Assembly: GCA_038045965.1 (NCBI GenBank)
Contig: JBBSXD010000031.1
Coordinates: 1 to 33,255 of the forward strand
DNA length: 33,255 bases
From: ARS1285 sp038045965
GTDB taxonomy: Archaea; Nanobdellota; Nanobdellia; Pacearchaeales; GW2011-AR1
Direction of reading: 5' to 3'
Shown: positions 21,835 to 28,415 of the stretch, piece after piece
Layout of the letters: every line of letters starts with the position of its first letter
Numbering within the stretch: the stretch's first letter is position 1
Made by a program: the position numbers and the translations under genes
The notes under the pieces: generated by a model
What the model was told of the DNA's origin: nothing
The model's input: only the letters and a program-made list of their open reading frames with translations
Database searches by the model: none

Positions 21835-22094
21835 ATGTAGACATGCTGGCGGGTTAGCTCTCCGCTGTTTGTTAGCGAGCTTTAGGCAAGCTTAAGGGAC
21901 GCGTGATATCTGCGTTAGAAAATCTTAATACAGACGTTGACGTTTTGTCCTTCTTGATTTTGCTATTCGCGAACCGGGTCAGACTTTGATCAGAGCAGCC
22001 CTAAACGTTAGTTAAGATGCTTGAGGGGTAGCGAAACTGAGAAAGTTTTAAGGGAGTTTTTTAATGTAAGTTGAGCAAATCCCTGAGTCTACAT
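21835..22094 (+). ncRNA. signal recognition particle (7S) RNA
   Basis: Terminal helix: ATGTAGAC (21835-21842) pairs with GTCTACAT (22087-22094), the helix 1 typical of archaeal SRP RNA. The SRP54-binding helix 8 is visible as GGGTCAG (about 21976-21982) with AGCAGCCC (about 21994-22001), the signature GUCAG...AGCAGCC at the correct 11-nt separation. AATCTTAA and TTAAGAT form part of helix 5, and an Alu-like hairpin cluster (GCTC...GAGC, CGCT...AGCG) lies near the 5' end. At ~260 nt it is slightly short for archaea. Higher GC than its surroundings also marks it as RNA. The apical loop is not the usual GNRA. Confidence 0.87.
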
Positions 22095-22175
22095 AAAAAT
22101 TTTTATGTGCAAATATTTAAAAGTTAATATCAGAAATTATGTAAATCTCTTTTATAGAAATTATTACTATATAAG

Positions 22176-22204
22176 TATTACTTAAAAAAGTAATATTTAT
22201 AAAT
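22176..22204 (+). promoter_or_regulatory. promoter and palindrome before the restriction-modification locus
   Basis: TATTACTT-AAAA-AAGTAATA hairpin/palindrome (stem 22176-22183 with 22188-22195) abuts the TATA-like ATATTTATAAATT (about 22192-22204), which is ~27 bp before the GTG at 22225. It could be an operator for timing of restriction-modification expression. Confidence 0.45.
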
Positions 22205-22224
22205 TAGATACTTTTAATTAATTT

Positions 22225-22389
22225 GTGGCAGAAATAATTTTAAAGATAAAAGGATATAAATGTGAAAGATGTAGTCATGAATGGATACCAAGGAAAAAAA
22301 AAGAATGTCCAATTATCTGTCCAATATGTAAATCTCCCTACTGGAATAAACCTCGCAAAAATGGAACAAGAAATACAAATACAAAATAA
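22225..22389 (+). CDS. small zinc-finger protein overlapping the methyltransferase
   Basis: 54 residues from GTG: YKCERCSHEWIPR, then CPIICPICKSPYWNKPRK. The C-x2-C...C-x2-C layout with E-W-I-P-R and K-S-P-Y-W-N-K-P-R is a well-known archaeal zinc-ribbon pattern found in DNA-binding mini-proteins and attached to DNA-modifying enzymes. It reads in a different frame from the methyltransferase and ends 29 bp inside it. The TATA-like box at leaderless spacing before GTG 22225 supports it as the first gene of the transcript. It may help target the methyltransferase to DNA or regulate the locus. Confidence 0.75.
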   Translation: MAEIILKIKGYKCERCSHEWIPRKKKECPIICPICKSPYWNKPRKNGTRNTNTK

Positions 22390-23251
22390 AAAATTGAATA
22401 TAGATTATAAAAGAAATTGTAATTGTGGTAAGACCAATATTAATTGTCTGAGTCCAAAAGAATGGTTAAAAAATCAAGTTGCTGTATGGGAATTTTTTTA
22501 TGAATCAAGAGATACGAGAGATAAAGAAATACATCCTGCTGTTTTCCCTATAGCATTACCCAAAAAATGCATAGAATTATTTACTCATAAAGGAGAATTA
22601 GTTTTAGATCCTTTTGCTGGAATAGGCACCACTTTATTAGCATCTAAAGATGTTAGCAGAAATGCCGTTGGATTTGATTTAAACAAAAAATATATAAATT
22701 TTGCAAAAGAAAGATTATCCCAAAAAAGTCTAAAAGATGAAACAAAACAGATAATGATCTGTGATGATTCCATTAACATTCCTGATTATCTAGAAGAAGA
22801 GACAATTTCCTTATGCGTAACATCCCCTCCATATGCAAACATGCTTAATAGACCTAGATTAAATAAAAGTTTAGTTGGAAAATCTAGATATAATAAACAA
22901 TATAAAAAAGTTCAACAATATTCAAATAACCCAAGAGATCTAGGAACCATGGAACCAAAAGAGTATGCTGAAGAACTGAGTAAAATTTACAAAAAAATCT
23001 TACCATTATTAAAACCAAAAGCACATTGCGTTATTAACATTACTGATTTGTGGTGGGAGAATAAAAGAATTCCTTTACACATTTATGTAATAGAGGCGAT
23101 GGTAATAGCCGGTTATGAATTAAGAAATACAATTATTTGGGATAGAAGAAATCTTGTAAACGGTGCCGGAATTTTTGGATGGCCAAGTAATTATATTACT
23201 TTAGGAACAACATTTGAATATATTTTGGATTTCTGGAGGCCCCCTAAATAA
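22361..23251 (+). CDS. DNA methyltransferase (N4-cytosine/N6-adenine class)
   Basis: About 296 residues from ATG 22361. The upstream ATG at 22262 is rejected because that stretch is the zinc-finger gene in another frame. The N-terminus carries a NCNCGKTNINC cysteine cluster. The SAM site is VLDPFAGIGTTLLA (D83-P-F-A-G-I-G), with GFDLNKKY following. The catalytic motif IV is TSPPYANML (S155-P-P-Y). It precedes a variable, basic target-recognition segment (RPRLNKSLVGKSRYNKQYKK) and IIWDRRNLV. The amino-methyltransferase S-P-P-Y points to exocyclic-amine methylation. The next gene, convergent with an 8-bp overlap, is the likely cognate endonuclease, giving a type II restriction-modification system. 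Confidence 0.88.
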   Translation: MEQEIQIQNKKLNIDYKRNCNCGKTNINCLSPKEWLKNQVAVWEFFYESRDTRDKEIHPAVFPIALPKKCIELFTHKGELVLDPFAGIGTTLLASKDVSRNAVGFDLNKKYINFAKERLSQKSLKDETKQIMICDDSINIPDYLEEETISLCVTSPPYANMLNRPRLNKSLVGKSRYNKQYKKVQQYSNNPRDLGTMEPKEYAEELSKIYKKILPLLKPKAHCVINITDLWWENKRIPLHIYVIEAMVIAGYELRNTIIWDRRNLVNGAGIFGWPSNYITLGTTFEYILDFWRPPK

Positions 23252-23960
23252 TTCCAGTTTCCACAAACTTCTTCATGTCATTTGCAAATTCTATATTTGA
23301 TTTAAATCTTAAATTTTCATGTTTTATATTCTTTAAAGTTTCTGGAGGTACATAGCAAAATCCTCCTGTACTTTTACAATGTTTCTCGATGATTTCAATG
23401 TTAGAAGCAGTAAATTCTGATGGTTGATTAAAAAATCCAATCATACTATCTCCATCAAAAGCTAAACCTCTTGTTCCTCTTTCCCTTAATTTAACATTTT
23501 TAACTTCTATTCTATGTCTTTTCTTGAATCTATCTTTTTCCGGATAAAAAATTATGAAATCGGTTCTTTCAGCTTTTTTATTATAATGTATTCCTAACTT
23601 TAAGCCTAATTTTATCAATTCTCTTTCAACGCATAACTCAGCTATATTTCCAGAAATAACTTGAAAAGTCTGACTTATTCTTCTAGATGTTTCTTCCATA
23701 AAATTACTATATTCTATATCATCAACTTTAATTGGATTCAATAATTCTTTTTCAATTTTTATTCTCATATCTTTAGGTATATCAACTAAATTTTCTCTTG
23801 AAAGTAAATCATCAACTTTATTCTTATAATATTCTTTTCTGTATTTTTTTATTAACTCAAAGGTTTTAGAGTGAATTTTATTGAGATTCGCCTTGGGATT
23901 ATTTTTTTCTGCTTCTTGAACTATATTCATTGAAGAAGGAATTAAGTTTTCTTTATTCAT
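23244..23960 (-). CDS. type II restriction endonuclease, PD-(D/E)xK-like
   Basis: 238 residues. The probable nuclease core is ERTDFIIFYPEKDRFKKRHR then IEVKNVKLRERGTRG, giving D134 and E152-V-K154 of a PD-x(n)-E-x-K site. E108 (GNIAELCVEREL) fits the helix-borne acidic residue preceding it. The N-terminal ~90 residues are helical and charged. There is no motif for any specific recognition sequence. Adjacency, convergent tail-to-tail to the methyltransferase, supports its role as cognate restriction enzyme; specificity is unknown. Start ATG 23960 has CTTTTAAGG about 27 bp upstream. Confidence 0.75.
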   Translation of the reverse strand: MNKENLIPSSMNIVQEAEKNNPKANLNKIHSKTFELIKKYRKEYYKNKVDDLLSRENLVDIPKDMRIKIEKELLNPIKVDDIEYSNFMEETSRRISQTFQVISGNIAELCVERELIKLGLKLGIHYNKKAERTDFIIFYPEKDRFKKRHRIEVKNVKLRERGTRGLAFDGDSMIGFFNQPSEFTASNIEIIEKHCKSTGGFCYVPPETLKNIKHENLRFKSNIEFANDMKKFVETGII

Positions 23961-24113
23961 ATAAAATTAATGAGTTTCACCTTAAAAGTCTTTTGAAAAT
24001 CTACATTATATAAAGATTGAAATCCTAAGTTTTATATACAAATGATTTATTAATAATAAAAGAGGTAATTATATAAAATTAAAGAGATTATGAATTTATA
24101 TTTAAAAAAAGAT

Positions 24114-24683
24114 ATGAATAAAAGAGGACAGTTTTATTTAATCGCATCTATATTCATAGTATTAATAATATTTGGAACAAGTAGTATTGCTACATATACT
24201 ATAATCAAACCAGAACCAAGAACAATAACTGATTTAAGCAATGATATTAATAGAGAAAGTTATAAAATTATAGAATACGGAATTTTTAACAATAAAAATT
24301 TAAATGAACTTTCATCTAAATTTGCTGGAGAAGAAATATCAAAATATGTTTTAAAAAAAGATGAAGATGCGAATATATTATTTTTATATGGAAATAAAAA
24401 TGATATAAATGCTATAGCCATTGGAAAAGAGGATACTGGAAATATTGAAATAGGAGAGTTTAATTTTCAAGTTAATAATGATTTTTCTAGAAAGATAAAG
24501 CCTATAATTAAAAATGATTTAGTTGAAGTGAAAATTTCTGGGAAAAAATATAATTTTAAAATTAAAGATAACGAAATGTTTTATTTTTTAATGGTAAAAG
24601 AAAAAGATGGAGAGATATTTGTAGAAAGAAATGAAGAAGATAAAAATACTAAAAAGCCTGGGAAGCTAGCAAATGATAAATAA
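24114..24683 (+). CDS. pilin-like protein 1 of the five-gene cluster
   Basis: The protein starts MNKRGQFYLIASIFIVLIIF, the class III leader (K-R-G-Q then hydrophobic helix), about 190 residues. An in-frame ATG eight codons upstream (24090) is possible; the short-leader start at 24114 better fits the family. A single N-terminal membrane helix is followed by a polar head rich in Lys/Glu and ending in a charged tail. It overlaps the next pilin gene by 11 bp. It probably assembles in a type IV pilus-like filament; not a canonical E+5 pilin. Confidence 0.66.
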   Translation: MNKRGQFYLIASIFIVLIIFGTSSIATYTIIKPEPRTITDLSNDINRESYKIIEYGIFNNKNLNELSSKFAGEEISKYVLKKDEDANILFLYGNKNDINAIAIGKEDTGNIEIGEFNFQVNNDFSRKIKPIIKNDLVEVKISGKKYNFKIKDNEMFYFLMVKEKDGEIFVERNEEDKNTKKPGKLANDK

Positions 24684-25230
24684 AATTGATAAAAAGGCAG
24701 TAAGTTTAATGATTTCTTATGTTTTATTAATAGTAATAACTATTATAATGTCGGCTGTCGTTTTTGCATACCTAAAAAATGTTGCAAATGTTAAACCTGT
24801 TATTGATTGTAAAGAAGGAACTAATATACAAATTGAGAATTATCAATGTAATATCGGGATAATAAATTTAACTCTAAAAAATAATGGAAGATTTAATATT
24901 GATGGGTTTATATCTACTTTTGGAAAAGATGATAATGAGCCTATGACAAAATTGGTATCTATTGATAAAGTTAAAATTAGCAACGCTGGAAATTATTATT
25001 TTGAAAAACCATTAAAACCAGGAGAAAATATTATAGTTAATTTTAGTTCGAATGAAAGAAAATCTGATGGGAAGGTTGTTCCAATAGATTTTGAATTTTT
25101 GAAAAAAATAAAAATTCAGCCTTTTATAATAGATAAAGAAACAAGCACTGTAGTTCCATGCGGTGATAGTATAATAAAACAAGATCTAGAAAATTGCAAG
25201 ATAAAGCAATCAATATTTGGTGTTAGCTAA
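24673..25230 (+). CDS. pilin-like protein 2 (archaellin/DUF1628-type N-terminus)
   Basis: 185 residues beginning MINKIDKKAVSLMISYVLLI and continuing VITIIMSAVVFAYL. The K-K-A-V-S-x-x-I-S-x-x-L-L-x pattern is that of archaeal type IV pilins (DUF1628). The head has a beta-rich immunoglobulin-like appearance (NLTLKNNGRFNIDG, PGENIIVNFSSNE), with Cys residues at 46, 59 and in the VPCGDS and LENCK tail. It starts within the preceding gene and is likely translationally coupled. Confidence 0.78.
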   Translation: MINKIDKKAVSLMISYVLLIVITIIMSAVVFAYLKNVANVKPVIDCKEGTNIQIENYQCNIGIINLTLKNNGRFNIDGFISTFGKDDNEPMTKLVSIDKVKISNAGNYYFEKPLKPGENIIVNFSSNERKSDGKVVPIDFEFLKKIKIQPFIIDKETSTVVPCGDSIIKQDLENCKIKQSIFGVS

Positions 25231-25243
25231 ATTAATTTATTAA

Positions 25244-25378
25244 ATGTCGAAATTAGAAGAGTTAGTTATATCATTGTTAATTATATCATTAAAAAATAAT
25301 AGTTATAATTTTGGATATAATTTATAAGGTTCTAGTATAGCAATAAGAAGATATTTAGGTTTAGATAAAAAAAGTTAG
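25244..25378 (+). pseudogene. small gene with in-frame TAA between pilins
   Basis: ATG 25244 opens MSKLEELVISLLIISLKNNS then YNFGYNL, TAA (25325-25327), and the same frame goes on as GSSIAIRRYLGLDKKS to a natural TAG at 25376-25378. The composition is coding-like on both sides of the stop. The C-terminal part looks like a small helical protein. It lies 13 bp after pilin gene 2 and is probably a relic of a ~44-residue gene. No family is recognised. Confidence 0.4.
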
Positions 25379-25433
25379 ATATGATTTTTGCAAATTTAGT
25401 AAGATATATAAATATAAAATTGTTGTTATCAAA

Positions 25434-25907
25434 ATGAAAAGAGAGTTTGGTAAAAAAGGATTGAGTCCTATAATATCTACTGCTATATTGATTATTATTG
25501 TTATAGTTCTCGCTATTATTATTCTTTTATGGTCAAGAGGTTTTATTAAAGAAGCTGTCATTAAAGAAATTGCTGGAAATTCAAAAAGGGCTGAAGAATT
25601 TTGCAGAGAAATTAAAATGAGAGGAATTTTAAATGAAGATGATAGTTTTGGTTTTGAAAATACTGGAAGTGTTCCCATATTTGCATATAGAGTAAAATTA
25701 GAAGGAGCTGGAAAATCAAAAATAATTAAAATAGATAATGAAAATGGAGGAGCAGTTAATCCTGAATATAGTGTTATTGTAGACCATCTCGAAATTAAAA
25801 AACATTCTGAATATGAATCTGTTAAAATCATTCCTATATTATTGGGAAAAGTTCAAGGAGGTACACAGGAATATGAATGTCCAGAGTATAATGGCATTGA
25901 GATTTAA
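25434..25907 (+). CDS. pilin-like protein 3 (DUF1628-type)
   Basis: 157 residues: GKKGLSPIISTAILIIIVIV then LAIIILLW, a textbook archaeal pilin leader and helix (K-K-G|L-S-P-I-I-S-T-x-I-L-I). The head has a pair of Cys (FCREIKM and YECPEYNG). The next pilin gene begins 2 bp after the stop. A TATA-like AAGATATATAAATATAA stretch lies about 25-30 bp upstream, so transcription can restart here. Confidence 0.82.
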   Translation: MKREFGKKGLSPIISTAILIIIVIVLAIIILLWSRGFIKEAVIKEIAGNSKRAEEFCREIKMRGILNEDDSFGFENTGSVPIFAYRVKLEGAGKSKIIKIDNENGGAVNPEYSVIVDHLEIKKHSEYESVKIIPILLGKVQGGTQEYECPEYNGIEI

Positions 25908-25908
25908 A

Positions 25909-26448
25909 ATGAAAAAATCTCAAAGTGAAATTATTACAGCAGTGCTTTTAATATTAATTGTTATTGCTTTAGCAGTTATAATATTAAATTTCAGCAGTAA
26001 TTTTGTTAAAAATAAATTAAGTGATACTGGATGCTTTGATGTAGTAGGGCGAGTTAGTTTTGTTAGTAGTAATAAATATACTTGTTTTAGAGATACGAAT
26101 GAAGGAGGGATTGCTAGTAATGATCATGTAATCTTAAAAGTGCATTTGGGAGATGTTGAAAGTGTATCTGGTTTATTAATTGCATTAGGTGGAGCGAATA
26201 CTAAATCAATAAAAATAATTAATGGAGCAAAGATAGATGGAGTAAAAATGTATGGAGATAATTCAGTAGATCCTGCTTTAGAACTGCCTTTAGAACTGCC
26301 TAAGAAAAATGAAGAGAGAACTTATGTGATAGCTGTAACTAGTATACCTGAAAACATTAAAATAAATGCTATAATAACTAATGAAAATAGTGAAAAGGTT
26401 TGTGAAACATCTGATAGTATAAGTAGTCTGCCTTTATGTAGAGTTTAG
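25909..26448 (+). CDS. pilin-like protein 4
   Basis: The start is ATG 25909 (MKKSQSEIITAVLLILIVIA), one base after the preceding stop codon. Earlier in-frame starts lie inside the neighbouring gene and give a non-pilin N-terminus. The leader K-S-Q-S-E-I-I resembles class III K-G-Q-S-E signals. The helix continues VIILNF, and a ~150-residue head follows with Cys at GCFDV, YTCF and the C-terminus (VCET, LCRV), suggesting disulfides. Cotranscribed with pilin 3. Confidence 0.78.
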   Translation: MKKSQSEIITAVLLILIVIALAVIILNFSSNFVKNKLSDTGCFDVVGRVSFVSSNKYTCFRDTNEGGIASNDHVILKVHLGDVESVSGLLIALGGANTKSIKIINGAKIDGVKMYGDNSVDPALELPLELPKKNEERTYVIAVTSIPENIKINAIITNENSEKVCETSDSISSLPLCRV

Positions 26449-26599
26449 ATTTTATAAGAAATATCAAACTTGTTTTTTGATTTAATAATTCTAAGTTTAA
26501 GTCTTTTTTATTTTAAAGATTATTTATATTCTGAATTAAAAGATAGTGGATTATAATCTTTACCAAATAATTTAAATATGATATTCGATTAATAATAAA

Positions 26600-27133
26600 A
26601 TGAAAAGAGGTATATTAGGACAAATTTGGGTTGAGACTGCAATATATACTCTTATTGGTTTAACTATAATAGGAATAATATTATCCATTGCTACTCCAGA
26701 AATTGAAAAAATTAAAGAAAGAAGTATTATAAGCCAGACGATTGAAGCACTAAATAATTTAGATGGAGAGATACAAAAGGTTAGTCAATCAGAAGGAAAT
26801 GTAAAAATTATAGATTTTAAAATAACAAAAGGAAAATTGGACATAAACTCAAAAGACAAAAAAATAATTTATACTTTAGAAAATTCAAAATTAGAATTCA
26901 GCGAAGAGGGACAGGAAATTAAACAAGGAGATATTACTTTAAAAACTGAAAAAGTGGGAAAGAGATTTAATATTATTCTGGAATTAAATTATAATAATCT
27001 TGATATTACTTTTGATAAAGATAATAAATTAAAAACTTTGCATGGAGCTCCTAGTCCTTACAAATTAAAAATTGTTAATGTTGGAGATAATATAGTAGGA
27101 GGAAATATACACTTAGATTTTAGTTTAGTTTAG
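26600..27133 (+). CDS. pilin-like protein 5
   Basis: 177 residues: MKRGILGQIWVETAIYTLIG then LTIIGIILSIA. K-R-G leader, G-Q-x-x-V-E before the hydrophobic helix. The following stretch to ~60 is an amphipathic helix (ATPEIEKIKERSIISQTIEA), as in the extended alpha-1 of type IV pilins. The head is beta-rich with repeated charged strands and no Cys. A TATA-like TTTAAATATG lies about 25 bp before ATG 26600, so it has its own leaderless promoter. It converges with an overlap of 9 bp on the hepT-like gene. Confidence 0.76.
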   Translation: MKRGILGQIWVETAIYTLIGLTIIGIILSIATPEIEKIKERSIISQTIEALNNLDGEIQKVSQSEGNVKIIDFKITKGKLDINSKDKKIIYTLENSKLEFSEEGQEIKQGDITLKTEKVGKRFNIILELNYNNLDITFDKDNKLKTLHGAPSPYKLKIVNVGDNIVGGNIHLDFSLV

Positions 27134-27451
27134 ATTTTCTAATTTATTTTTTAATTCTGGTAGGAATAATTTAATAATCTTCCATACTATCTTAAAATCT
27201 ATACCAAAATAATGATGAATTAGTTTATCTCTTGTACCCATTATGTCTTTCCAGGGAATTCCTTTATGTTTATTTTTAAATTCATTTGATATATTTTTTG
27301 CAGCTTCTCCTATTATTTCTATTTCTCTAATTATAGCACTTTTCATCATTCTATTATAATATAATTCTTCTTCATTTACATTTTTTACGAAACCTTCAAT
27401 TGCATTGATACTATCTAGAATATGTTCTACAAAAATTTTATCTTCTTTCAT
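27125..27451 (-). CDS. hepT: HepT-like RNase toxin (DUF86/HEPN)
   Basis: 108 residues. The signature R-x4-H-x-Y is intact: R74-D-K-L-I-H79-H-Y81 within GTRDKLIHHYFGID. REIEIIGEAAKNIS matches the preceding helix. HepT family toxins are RNases that can cleave tRNA; the motif Tyr is AMPylated by the partner. It overlaps the upstream MNT gene by 4 bp, so translation is coupled. This appears to be an intact HepT/MntA pair, unlike the other two HEPN loci in the window. Confidence 0.9.
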   Translation of the reverse strand: MKEDKIFVEHILDSINAIEGFVKNVNEEELYYNRMMKSAIIREIEIIGEAAKNISNEFKNKHKGIPWKDIMGTRDKLIHHYFGIDFKIVWKIIKLFLPELKNKLENLN

Positions 27452-27906
27452 ATTATCTTTATTTCTTGATTCAATATAGACTCCTTTATTTTTGGGTCAA
27501 CTCCATTATATGTTATCAAATCAACTTTCTTATTTAGAATCTTTTCTAAATCATAATTTAATCTTATAAACTCAATTCCCATACCTTTTGGAGCTTGAAT
27601 AATTATATCAACATCACTAATTCTTCTTTCTTCTCCACGAGAGTAACTGCCAAATAATCCTGCTTTCTCAACTTTATATTTTTTTAATACTTTAATTATT
27701 TTTTTGGTCATTCCATTTATAGTACCTTTAAATCTATTTGGAGATATTCTCTTATCTGCTTCTATTTCTTTTTGAAATAACTCATTATCTGCCAGATTAA
27801 CCCCCATATATAATCTCTTTTTTTGAACTCTATCTTTTTTTCTAATAGAGATAACTCTATAATAATATTTTCTTTTATTTCTTTCTTTAATCTCAGTATA
27901 GACCAT
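27448..27906 (-). CDS. mntA: MntA-like nucleotidyltransferase antitoxin with N-terminal extension
   Basis: 152 residues. The core motif GLFGSYSRGEERRISDVDII (83-102) has GS and D98-x-D100. The ~60-residue N-terminal extension (RKYYYRVISIRKKDRVQKKR then LYMGVNL) resembles the N-terminal segment of archaeal Fic-type proteins and is not part of a minimal MNT. The expected role is to add AMP to the HepT active-site Tyr. The start ATG at 27906 is preceded by a palindromic operator and TATA-like TTTATATATA, a leaderless arrangement. Confidence 0.88.
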   Translation of the reverse strand: MVYTEIKERNKRKYYYRVISIRKKDRVQKKRLYMGVNLADNELFQKEIEADKRISPNRFKGTINGMTKKIIKVLKKYKVEKAGLFGSYSRGEERRISDVDIIIQAPKGMGIEFIRLNYDLEKILNKKVDLITYNGVDPKIKESILNQEIKII

Positions 27907-27909
27907 ATG

Positions 27910-27935
27910 TATTGTACGTCTACAATATATATAAA
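27910..27935 (-). promoter_or_regulatory. mntA-hepT promoter with perfect palindrome
   Basis: TATTGTA-CGTC-TACAATA (27910-27927) is a perfect 7+4+7 dyad. It sits between the TATA-like TTTATATATA (about 27926-27935) and the start codon at 27906, covering the transcription start. It is a strong candidate operator for autoregulation by MntA or the HepT-MntA complex. Confidence 0.6.
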
Positions 27936-28000
27936 CATTACTATGTAGACGTGCTAAAATAAAAGCAAAGAAATTTAAAGAATCAATTATAAAATTTTTA

Positions 28001-28381
28001 ATGAGAGCGATTAGATTAACTAAAAAGATATTTGATGAGAATAAAAATGGATGGTTTTATTTAGAAGATTTTAATTTGATTTTTACTGAAGGAGTTATAA
28101 AAGAAGCTTATTATGGACATGGAAGAGATTATAATTCTATTTTTGGACTTCATATGGAATTAGCACATCCTTTTGAGAATTGTAGTTTTTATTTAGGAAA
28201 TTTTGAAGATATTTCTAAATTAAGATATATGACTGGAGTAAAAAGATTATATGAATTAAAAGGGAAAAAAGTCAATATTTATAGATATGGTGATGATATT
28301 ATATCAGGTTTTAATTTGGTTAATTATAATCATAAGCAATTAGAATTTAATTTTAGCATTTTGAAAAGAAGTTTTAAATAG
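28001..28381 (+). CDS. hypothetical protein, 126 aa
   Basis: Not recognised. It is soluble, aromatic-rich (many Tyr/Phe), and probably beta-rich, with blocks such as GWFYLEDFNLIFTEG, FYLGNFEDISKLRYMTG and KKVNIYRYGDD. One Cys, no signal peptide. TTTAAAG lies about 25 bp upstream (leaderless). It lies 34 bp before the pilus ATPase gene on the same strand, and the ATPase seems to have its own promoter. Confidence 0.55.
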   Translation: MRAIRLTKKIFDENKNGWFYLEDFNLIFTEGVIKEAYYGHGRDYNSIFGLHMELAHPFENCSFYLGNFEDISKLRYMTGVKRLYELKGKKVNIYRYGDDIISGFNLVNYNHKQLEFNFSILKRSFK

Positions 28382-28415
28382 TCTTCATCCTTTGATGAAT
28401 ATAAAAGAGGTTAAG

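Noticed and set aside
22262..22360. Upstream start of the DNA methyltransferase (33 extra residues)
   Set aside because: This stretch encodes the zinc-ribbon protein in another frame, with the Cys and Trp pattern conserved in that frame.
12210..25378. Genetic-code change (TAA or TAG read as sense)
   Set aside because: All long conserved genes (ileS, argS, ATPase, methylthiotransferase) end normally and contain no internal stops, so the in-frame stops are local defects or errors.
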